Below, piece by piece: positions 44,401-50,387 of a stretch of 50,387 bases of DNA. The first letter of the stretch is position 1, and every line of letters begins with the position of its first letter. Position numbers and translations under genes: made by a program. The notes below the pieces were generated by a model, which saw only the letters and a list, made by a program, of their open reading frames with translations, was not told where the DNA came from and searched no databases. Origin of the DNA: Ekhidna sp. Lineage in GTDB: Bacteria; Bacteroidota; Bacteroidia; Cytophagales; Cyclobacteriaceae. The DNA is taken from the NCBI GenBank assembly GCA_014323825.1, contig JACONI010000112.1, positions 13,240-63,626 of the forward strand, read 5' to 3'.

Positions 44401-44829
44401 ACATGCCGGGCGGAAGATATAGATTTTAGCATGCAGCTTTCTCTTCGGATGGGCTCTTAATGCTATTTTATCATTAATAAGATCAGCAATAAATTGCTGG
44501 ATTCCCTCTTCTGTTTGTTGATCATAATTGGCCTTCCGAACATCCTCAATCATGCTTTCTAAAAATGCCTCCTTGGTTTCATCGGGATTTTCAATGTAGT
44601 ACTGCCCTCGATCATGATATTCTTTGGTGAGTTTATCAACATTGATTCCAACAAGTATTCTGATTTTTGGAATCTTGTCCAGAAAAGGTCGAATCTTAAA
44701 ATAGCCGGAAGCCCTGAAGTACCCTACAAGTACATCAAAGTGGTGAATGCTGTTAATGTGTGTGAGTACTCCTTCAAATTTCTTGTGGAGACTATTTCCA
44801 TCTCGATTTGTAAAGAATTTTGTGCTCAT
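41461..44829 (-). CDS. PLD-like nuclease fused to an SNF2-family helicase
   Basis: 1122 residues. The N-terminal phospholipase D-like domain has LHAKIYIF (H133, K135) with GSSNLT at 155-160; the usual HKD aspartate is not obvious. The helicase has Walker A DVVGLGKT (279-286), IDEAHKF (DEAH 362-365), LISATPLNN, the second RecA domain with TTEVLAEGINL, and QRIGRVNRIG. SNF2-type translocases with a PLD domain occur in DISARM- and restriction-like defence systems, where they move along or cut foreign DNA. It is the first intact gene of the island, and its ATG overlaps the stop of a regulator remnant. Confidence 0.88.
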   Translation of the reverse strand: MSTKFFTNRDGNSLHKKFEGVLTHINSIHHFDVLVGYFRASGYFKIRPFLDKIPKIRILVGINVDKLTKEYHDRGQYYIENPDETKEAFLESMIEDVRKANYDQQTEEGIQQFIADLINDKIALRAHPKRKLHAKIYIFRPACFNEHTPCEVITGSSNLTDAGLGSNPESNYEFNVSLRDFDDVKFATDEFERLWNESVPILQAEAEGLKKRTHLRDDFTPFDLYIKMLIEYFGKRVEYDPYNIDLLLPDKFMRLKYQSDAANQGYSMMMKHNGFILADVVGLGKTIVACMVIKKFIYENGTHSKVLIVVPPVLEANWQRTAEAFQIKNHFEFITIGSLNKILDEENYRYSNAEKFDLVVIDEAHKFRNHNTEMYRALQEICKRPRSRPSEDGDDKKKVILISATPLNNEPQDIENQLYLFQDKRNSTLENIRNLQEYFKPINDWYKELSSRKNLNIEKLRELFKKLRDDVVEPLVIRRTRTDIENNKEYLEDMKRQGIKFPKVGDPESLYYQLDEKLSKLFLETVSLITGPDEHGNEIEGLGYYRYRAIEYLKKEEDRKIYGNVGAISNRLSAIMRTLLVKRLESSFYAFKKSLNRLSKAVDNMLKMIEDNRIFIAPDLDINKLLEEGWSYDQMETKINDKNEKEGNKGNNRAFTKDAFDDKFYDFLQEDKAKIRDLCKRWNEVTTDPKLIEFSEKIKTEFFNKEKNESGKLVIFSESKETVEELSGKLKETGGHKILTVSADNRQAVEKTIRENFDANLENEKWKNDYNIIITTEVLAEGINLHRSNLIVNYDVPWNSTRLMQRIGRVNRIGSKASKIYVYNFYPSAHGDQQINLVNTALRKLQAFHSAFGEDHKIFSLMEEKDEGALFGSKIQKEESETLKYLNELREFKKKEPKRFKEISKLPDKARCGRSVDDNHELVLQTADGSALKYPLKRSSLAYLKSDNHPGVFCFVTPELNCHEINFLQAVKIYKAEREERPVKLHDLHYEQTSKGLAFFKSEKNQENIRTASKKSLSPAENKAISNLRAALKSVNTEQKKKVLHRTIELIRKGTFTSRILPQSVNDYFKNNTGTDKESFIDGLFKEVLDRFDFSTRTDPGEMKAKPQGIVNPKVVITQSFI

Positions 44830-44924
44830 TCCCCCTCCTTTTTTATCAGTAAATCCTTTACATTCACTTTAAGCATTTCAGCAATTGAATACAAGAAGGC
44901 TCTGCAAAACCGAGAACAAACCAT
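44826..44924 (-). pseudogene. 3' remnant of an Xre-type HTH regulator
   Basis: 32 residues ending LYSIAEMLKVNVKDLLIKK, the typical last helix and tail of small Xre regulators that head restriction operons. The DNA-binding part is missing. It ends in an ATGA overlap with the helicase start, so a complete regulator was probably once the first gene of this operon. The rest of the gap to 45228 is AT-rich with no gene. Confidence 0.5.
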
Positions 44925-45228
44925 AATTTCTTAAAACAAAATTAAAATAAAAGGTCTTATTATCTGTCTTCCCTTAAAAATGCTTTTGGAGCAAATAAGT
45001 TGGTTGGGAAATATTACGCAATAAAACGATTTATAATGATAGCATAAGTTATTTACCGAAAGGAATCTCTTGCTTTTATTTTTATCCTAAGATACTTCCC
45101 AGTCAAGTATGTACTGTGCCCCATTCGGAAATGATGACTTGTTCTGAAGTAACTTAAATTTTTCAATATTTTTTATACATATTTGTATAGTAATAATTTA
45201 TGAAGTTGTTTTGTTAAAAATTAAAAGC

Positions 45229-46119
45229 ATGATAAAAAAGACGAATATGTATTCTCTACTGATTGGAGCAGTGCTTATCCGGACTCTGATCTCATGTGGA
45301 AAAGATGACTCGCCTCCACCCCCCAAGCCAACGATCACTGCTTTTGCACCTCAGCGCGGTATTGTGGGAGCAACAGTAACCATTACGGGGACGAATTTTA
45401 GCACTACGGCGAGTGAGAATACGGTCACTTTCCATGACGGCATCCGAGCTGTTGTTACCGGTGCTACAGCAACTGAACTGACGGTAACCGTACCCGACGA
45501 GGCGGAGACAGGAGCCATCACTGTATCAGTAAACGGTCAAAGTGCAACATCCGGTGCCGAATTTACCGTGAGCAATGAGGTGACTCCTTCCCCCAAGCCA
45601 ACAATCACTGCTTTTGCACCTCAGCGCGGCATTGTGGGAGCAACAGTAACCATTACGGGAACGAGTTTTAGCACTACGGCGAGTGAGAATACGGTCACTT
45701 TCCATGACGGCATTCAGGCTGTTGTTACCGGTGCTACAGCAACTGAACTGACGGTAACCGTGCCGGACGAAGCGGAAACGGGTGCCATCACTGTATCGAT
45801 AAACGGTCAAAGTGCAACATCCGATGTCGACTTCACCGTGAGCAATGAATTGACACCCTCAAAAGGTATCTTCCGTAAAGGGGACAAGATTTATGTCCTC
45901 AATGAGGAGGTCATGTATAATGGAAAGAAGATAGTGCTTGAAAAGGATAGTGTTCTTGCGGAAGATCCGGAGCAATCCATTTATCATTTGCTAAAAAAAC
46001 AGGATAACGTTTTTTATCTGATTGAACTCACACTCCCGGAAGCTGGGGGTAATGCAAAATCATCAACAGTTTTGATCGGCTCGAATATGATGATACAAAC
46101 TATCAGAGAAGTGATTTGA
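45229..46119 (+). CDS. Lipoprotein with two IPT/TIG domains
   Basis: 296 residues from ATG 45229; a TTG at 45211 is an alternative. The signal peptide ends in the lipobox LISC. A proline linker is followed by two nearly identical IPT/TIG immunoglobulin-like domains (ITAFAPQRGIVGATVTITGT ... TVTVPDEAETGAITVSVNGQ), repeated at DNA level every 270 bases. The C-terminal 90 residues have no known domain. Its stop overlaps the start of the protease-like gene (TTGA), so they form a pair. Confidence 0.85.
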   Translation: MIKKTNMYSLLIGAVLIRTLISCGKDDSPPPPKPTITAFAPQRGIVGATVTITGTNFSTTASENTVTFHDGIRAVVTGATATELTVTVPDEAETGAITVSVNGQSATSGAEFTVSNEVTPSPKPTITAFAPQRGIVGATVTITGTSFSTTASENTVTFHDGIQAVVTGATATELTVTVPDEAETGAITVSINGQSATSDVDFTVSNELTPSKGIFRKGDKIYVLNEEVMYNGKKIVLEKDSVLAEDPEQSIYHLLKKQDNVFYLIELTLPEAGGNAKSSTVLIGSNMMIQTIREVI

Positions 46120-47654
46120 AAAAACTGCCGCTGCCATTCACCGAATATTCTTATGGTGCAGCGGATAAGAAGGACAGACAAATCTATGAAGTGAATACCA
46201 TCGTTGATTCCAAAGGGTTCATCAATAAAGGAGCGATCAATCGGATCAATATCTGGGAAGATATGGTAAGAAAAACGGTTGGCAGCGTAGTTCGTATGCA
46301 GGGAGGAGGATCCGGGTGGTTTATTGACAAGGATTTGATCTTAACGAATCACCACGTTGTAGGGGAGTTCACATCTAATGGGGATTATACGATGAATAGA
46401 GAGCTGGAAGTTAGATTATTTGATGGAAGGGTAACCAAAGGGAGAACGTGGTTTGCGTCAGAAAGCCATGATGTTGCACTGGTGAAATTGAATGAGTCAT
46501 TTGATGACATCAATTTATTGTCTTTGTCAAACAGTACAGCCCTGCAAGGCGAACTTGTACTGAATATAGGAGGGCCGAATATAGCCGGGACTTATGGCAG
46601 TCATCTTGCGATTTTGGGGGTGATGGAAGGCCCTATTCCATTTATACTGAATTTAGGAGTTCATATGAGTACTATTTCGGGACAAAGCGGTTCTCCGGTA
46701 TTCAATGCGAGAGGGGAAGTACTGGGTATGATGGCTAGAGGTGGAACCGACGTAATCATTCGGGAAGACGTAAACTACAATGAAGTAACTTCTTCTTCTT
46801 TGATCTACGCCGACCCTAAGGTAATTGAGGTGCCATACGTTGGTCCGAAATCAAATGATATGGTCAGCAACGGAGCAATGCTCCGATTAGTCAGTTTTTG
46901 GTTAAAGGCGGTCGGCCGAAAGCTGCCCGATCAGCGACTCAAGCTTACGAATACTTACACATGGGATGCTGCGGATGAAGAGTTTTATGCAAAGTACGAT
47001 ATAGGTTTTCCTTATGAGCAAATCCCTGAAATAAACAAAAAGACGGCATCAATGCTTAAGAGCATTGTTACCATCCAGAAACGACTTTCTGATCCTCAAA
47101 GTGCCATTTCTTCAGAGACAGCAATCATCTATGACAACAATTATTTGGTAGGTCTAAACTTTTTCCCTTATGAAATAGGAGATGTGATGAACGTGATATC
47201 GTATGACAGGCAAGTTCGGCAGGCTACTCTCTCAGCCATCGGAACATTAGAGAATAAACCTGATCAATACTATTTGTATAAACTCACATCTCCTTTTGAT
47301 AAAGGGAGTGTTGTTCCGATTAAAGAGAAAACAGCTGACGTAAAAAACAGCGAGCCGCTTTTAACACTTGGAAGAAATTACAATTTTCCATATCCGGGGA
47401 ATTTTCAGGTAAACCCGGTAATGTATGAAAACGGGGGGCTTAAACATCAGAATGCACTCACAGACAGACTGCCTCTTTTTAACCTGGAGGGCGAGTTCAT
47501 CGGGTATTCTACCGGTGGTTATACAGCAGATGACTCATTTAATAAGGGAAGCAGACTTTTTATTCGGTCAGTGATTCCGGTGGCAAATCCTACACTTCCG
47601 CTAAGTCTTCAAAAGGCAGAGGATGTATTTGGTCAGTTTTCACAGCTCAGGTAA
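46116..47654 (+). CDS. Trypsin-like protease with a second, degenerate protease domain
   Basis: 512 residues from a TTG that overlaps the upstream stop. The first domain has the full serine protease triad: TNHHVV (H80), HDVALVKL (D119) and GQSGSP (S191). The second half repeats the pattern in decayed form: the segment LPLFNLEGEFIGYSTGG parallels SPVFNARGEVLGMMARG, but the histidine, aspartate and serine are absent. No signal peptide is visible, although the partner is a lipoprotein. Either the protein acts in the cytoplasm or export depends on an unrecognised route. Confidence 0.8.
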   Translation: MKKLPLPFTEYSYGAADKKDRQIYEVNTIVDSKGFINKGAINRINIWEDMVRKTVGSVVRMQGGGSGWFIDKDLILTNHHVVGEFTSNGDYTMNRELEVRLFDGRVTKGRTWFASESHDVALVKLNESFDDINLLSLSNSTALQGELVLNIGGPNIAGTYGSHLAILGVMEGPIPFILNLGVHMSTISGQSGSPVFNARGEVLGMMARGGTDVIIREDVNYNEVTSSSLIYADPKVIEVPYVGPKSNDMVSNGAMLRLVSFWLKAVGRKLPDQRLKLTNTYTWDAADEEFYAKYDIGFPYEQIPEINKKTASMLKSIVTIQKRLSDPQSAISSETAIIYDNNYLVGLNFFPYEIGDVMNVISYDRQVRQATLSAIGTLENKPDQYYLYKLTSPFDKGSVVPIKEKTADVKNSEPLLTLGRNYNFPYPGNFQVNPVMYENGGLKHQNALTDRLPLFNLEGEFIGYSTGGYTADDSFNKGSRLFIRSVIPVANPTLPLSLQKAEDVFGQFSQLR

Positions 47655-48111
47655 AGGGAAACACTTCAACCTCCCAAAACGCCATCGCCGCAGTTTCTGT
47701 CAGTAATGAAACATAACTATTTCCTTCAAATTAAAAGCTCCCGGTAAGCTGACATTTCACGCATCTTACCACCAACTTATTTCAAGACACGCAGGACCTA
47801 ATTGACGGGGGAAAATGCGCACTTGACTAAGAAAAATGCCGGCCTGACGAAAAAAAATCCATACGTAAAAGGGTAATCCCATACTTGTATGAGTAAAAGC
47901 CCATATAGGGTTGTAAGAATGGGTGTCCGGTTTGTATCGGTAAGCACTCTGAAACCATTATGGAGTTATGTTCAATTATATCTAAGTCTTTATGTATTTA
48001 TAGAAATTAAATCAAATTATCATGGAAGAAAACACATCTATACAAAAGTCGGGGTCAATTTGGATAAGTGCTTTCGTATGCCTTTGCCGATTAAACTTGA
48101 TCCATTTAAAA
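47655..48111. other. Intergenic gap, no supported gene
   Basis: No supported gene between the protease-like gene and the BspA/HYR protein. Short open frames here lack signal peptides or conserved content and run into the next gene's leader. It presumably holds the promoter of the following gene. Confidence 0.5.
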
Positions 48112-49833
48112 ATGAAAAGTATTATGCTTATGTTGCTGGCAGGGCTGGCGGTGCTGTATACACAAGCACAGAATCCCTCACGTCCCTTCATAACTGAATG
48201 GGAGACGACCGGGGCTAACGAAAGCATTACCATTCCTACAGCGTGGGAAGGCCATAGCTATATGGTAAACTGGGGAGATGGCACAACGGATAACACGATC
48301 TATACCGGAGATGCCTCTCATGAATATGCTGATGCAGGTACCTATACTGTTATCATCAGTGGTGCTTTTCCCCGTATCCGGTTCGCATCAAATGCGGTTG
48401 CAGCAGGGCAGATACGCACCGTCAAACAGTGGGGAGATATGGCATGGACTTCCATGGGGGGAGCTTTTCAGGGTTGTAACGACCTGACCATTGCCGATGA
48501 TGCAGGCATCCCGGACCTTTCGGGGATCGCTAGTATGGATAACATGTTCAGAGGGTCTTCATTGACAGGAGATCTCAGCGGGTGGAATGTGAGTGGTGTA
48601 ACAAGCATGAAAAGAATGTTTAGAGAGTCCTCCTTCAACGGAGACCTCGGTAAGTGGGATGTAAGCAGCGTGAATAATATGGAGGAAATATTTTTTAATT
48701 CTTCAATGTCTGCCGAGAATTATGATGCGCTGCTGATCGGATGGAGTACCTTAGATGAGGTGTCGGGAGAGACCCAAATTCCTACCGATATCGCTTTTGG
48801 TGCACCGGTGAATTACACCTGTTTGAGTGCTATGGCAAGAGACAGGCTCATCAATGATTATTCCTGGACCATTACAGGAGATAACATGTTGAATGATACC
48901 ACGAATCCGGTACCTTCCGTAGAGAGCCTGGGTGTAGTTACCGGACAGTGTGAGGTTACTGAAAGTGACCTGACCTTCCCCACAGCCACAGATAATTGCT
49001 CGGGAGCGGTCACGGTTACACATGATGTCAGCAGCTTCCCGATTGCGGAAAGCACAACGATCACGTGGACGTACAGGGATGAATCGGGCAATGAAGCCAC
49101 ACAAACGCAGGAAGTGACCATCGCCGACACCACAAATCCGGTACCTTCCGTAGAAAGCCTGGGTGTAGTTACCGGACAGTGTGAGGTCACTGCGGGAGAC
49201 CTGCCCTTCCCCACAGCCACGGACAATTGCTCGGGAGCGGTCACGGTTACACATGATGTCATCAACTTCCCGATTACGGAAAGCACAACGATCACGTGGA
49301 CGTACAGGGATGAATCGGGCAATGAAGCCACACAAACGCAGGAAGTGACCATTGCCGACACCACGAATCCGGTACCTTCCGTAGAAAGCCTGGGTGTAGT
49401 TACCGGACAGTGTGAGGTTACTGAAAGTGACCTGACCTTCCCCACAGCCACGGACAACTGCTCGGGAGCGGTCACCGTTACACATGATGTCAGCAACTTC
49501 CCGATTACGGAAAGCACAACGATCACGTGGACGTACAGGGATGAATCGGGTAATGAAGCCACACAAACGCAGGAAGTGACCATCACACCATGTGCGGAGA
49601 ACCCTCTGGGTGCGGCGGATCCTGTTGTGGAAGCAGCGGTCTTCCCTAATCCTTCGGATCGCTATATAGAAGTGACATCTCCTGTTGAAAGCCCGGTCAG
49701 TATACTGGATCTGAACGGAAATTTATTGCAGGAAAGTACTACAAACACAAAGATGGATATAGCCGCCCTGCGGAGCGGATTGTATTTGGTACGGCTGTCT
49801 GACGGGCGTTTACTGAAGTTCATAAAGAAGTAA
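48112..49833 (+). CDS. BspA-like surface protein with HYR-like repeats and T9SS sorting domain
   Basis: 573 residues from ATG 48112, chosen because it begins a signal peptide (MKSIMLMLLAGLAVLYTQAQ). A PKD-like segment (YMVNWGDGTTDN ... GTYTVIISG) leads into DUF285/BspA-type repeats (MDNMFRGSS, SMKRMFRESS, MEEIFFNSS). Three HYR-like domains of 77 residues follow (PSVESLGVVTGQCEV, FPTATDNCSGAVTVTHDV, TITWTYRDESGN), then a type A T9SS domain (AVFPNPSDRYIEV ... LLKFIKK). It is likely a surface or secreted adhesion protein. Confidence 0.88.
   Translation: MKSIMLMLLAGLAVLYTQAQNPSRPFITEWETTGANESITIPTAWEGHSYMVNWGDGTTDNTIYTGDASHEYADAGTYTVIISGAFPRIRFASNAVAAGQIRTVKQWGDMAWTSMGGAFQGCNDLTIADDAGIPDLSGIASMDNMFRGSSLTGDLSGWNVSGVTSMKRMFRESSFNGDLGKWDVSSVNNMEEIFFNSSMSAENYDALLIGWSTLDEVSGETQIPTDIAFGAPVNYTCLSAMARDRLINDYSWTITGDNMLNDTTNPVPSVESLGVVTGQCEVTESDLTFPTATDNCSGAVTVTHDVSSFPIAESTTITWTYRDESGNEATQTQEVTIADTTNPVPSVESLGVVTGQCEVTAGDLPFPTATDNCSGAVTVTHDVINFPITESTTITWTYRDESGNEATQTQEVTIADTTNPVPSVESLGVVTGQCEVTESDLTFPTATDNCSGAVTVTHDVSNFPITESTTITWTYRDESGNEATQTQEVTITPCAENPLGAADPVVEAAVFPNPSDRYIEVTSPVESPVSILDLNGNLLQESTTNTKMDIAALRSGLYLVRLSDGRLLKFIKK
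48895..49587 (+). repeat. Three tandem 231-bp repeats encoding HYR-like domains
   Basis: Units start at 48895, 49126 and 49357 and differ at few bases. Such near-identity allows gain or loss of whole domains by recombination. Confidence 0.85.
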
Positions 49834-49842
49834 AAACTTCTT

Positions 49843-49875
49843 GCGGCATCTTCTTATGAGGGTGCCGCTTTCCTT
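49843..49875 (+). terminator. Terminator after the BspA/HYR gene
   Basis: GCGGCATC (49843-49850) pairs with GGTGCCGC (49861-49868) over 8 positions with one G-U, followed by a T-rich stretch. Confidence 0.7.
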
Positions 49876-50072
49876 TATCCTTTCCAAAAGTGAAAACTCA
49901 CGTCTGATTAATAAAGTCCATTTCTAATATCCTAATGGAATATTTTAAATAAACCCTTAGCTGATCTTCCTGACAGGCGGGAGACATTATCTCTTTGATG
50001 AGGTAATAGCTGACTTAATTTTTTTCCGAAAGAACCTGACCCTGTAATTGGGACAGTCTTCAATTGGTCATT

Positions 50073-50080
50073 TAAATTTG
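50073..50080 (+). promoter_or_regulatory. Possible -7 element just before the last gene
   Basis: TAAATTTG matches TAnnTTTG but lies only 8 bases before the ATG, which would give an almost leaderless transcript. It may be chance. Confidence 0.3.
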
Positions 50081-50088
50081 CTCTATTT

Positions 50089-50387
50089 ATGAAAGACTCC
50101 ATTTATAAGCAGACTTCTGTGATACTCTTTTTGTTTTGTGCTTTTATGGTCAATGCACAGTTAACTTATGAAAGTTCTCTAACAGAAAAATCGGAAAACC
50201 TGGAGGGAAGATCCTTAAATGGATATTCTACAGTTTTTGATTTCTCCCGTGAAGAAGTGAGAAGAGGCTGGTGGGAATATGCCAAAAAATTTAGTAATCC
50301 GGTTAATATGAAAACCTATTACAGGGTCAATATTCCATCGGATCATACGGATGGAAATGTAGACCTCATGTTGTATTCCAAGACGGA
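50089..50387 (+). CDS. Exported protein, 3' end outside the window
   Basis: 99 residues visible. A signal peptide (KQTSVILFLFCAFMVNAQ) is followed by a mature start LTYESSLTE and aromatic-rich segments such as RRGWWEYAKKFSNPVNMKTYYRV. Family not recognised. It is open to the end of the window. Confidence 0.7.
   Translation, partial: MKDSIYKQTSVILFLFCAFMVNAQLTYESSLTEKSENLEGRSLNGYSTVFDFSREEVRRGWWEYAKKFSNPVNMKTYYRVNIPSDHTDGNVDLMLYSKT

Noticed and set aside
47889-48197. 102-residue ORF ahead of the BspA/HYR gene
   Set aside because: It overlaps the signal peptide of the real gene in another frame and has no recognisable content.
48751-49586. Long minus-strand ORFs opposite the HYR-like repeats
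   Set aside because: They are repeated shadows of the plus-strand domains, without start context or family likeness.

Overview
The window is chromosomal DNA from a member of the Bacteroidota, most likely the order Cytophagales. The evidence is three secreted proteins ending in type IX secretion (T9SS) C-terminal sorting domains, promoters with the Bacteroidota -7 element TAnnTTTG, an LpxH-type lipid A enzyme, and low-GC housekeeping genes of Bacteroidota type. No assignment below phylum or order is claimed.

Layout. 1-3084: a mosaic surface protein (FG-GAP and cadherin repeats, T9SS tail) whose 5' end contains 16 copies of CAAAA that set its reading frame. 3191-8644: core genes lpxH, ftsH and rsfS (minus), then birA and ahcY (plus). 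8598-10012: a 112-bp direct repeat of the ahcY 3' end and terminator flanks a 1.2-kb insert with an unrecognised two-gene module. 10171-13490: sigma factor, anti-sigma factor, gmk and nadD (plus), then frr and pyrH (minus). 13849-16447: an Fe-S oxidoreductase operon. 16525: tRNA-Phe. 17317-19920: mutS. 20444-22714: a frameshifted small membrane protein and a large multi-domain regulator (alpha-CTD-like, sigma region 4, HARE-HTH). 22925-25711: a secreted beta-propeller protein.

25888-27509 looks like a small integron-type gene-cassette array without an integrase. It holds a RES/Xre toxin-antitoxin cassette and a DUF2200 cassette. Each gene unit is followed by an attC-like hairpin, and the two ends of each cassette match each other. 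27694-34040 holds ccoI (copper ATPase for cbb3 oxidase), a universal stress protein, a soluble PAS histidine kinase, a REC-CRP fusion regulator and arginase. After a 42-bp minisatellite (34044-34311) comes a decayed or remodelled defence island (34516-44924, minus strand). It contains a remnant Xre regulator, a PLD/SNF2 helicase, a KilA-N remnant, an ORF6N protein, an Eco57I-type methylase split by a one-base frameshift, a methylase C-terminal fragment, and a GHKL ATPase with a candidate PD-(D/E)XK nuclease domain. 45229-50387: an IPT/TIG lipoprotein coupled to an unusual tandem trypsin-like protein, a BspA/HYR T9SS protein, and the start of another exported protein.

The strongest leads are the phase-variable surface protein, the cassette array, the insert duplicating the ahcY 3' end, and the methylase/helicase/GHKL-nuclease island. 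All functional statements are read from the sequence plus family knowledge; no search was run.
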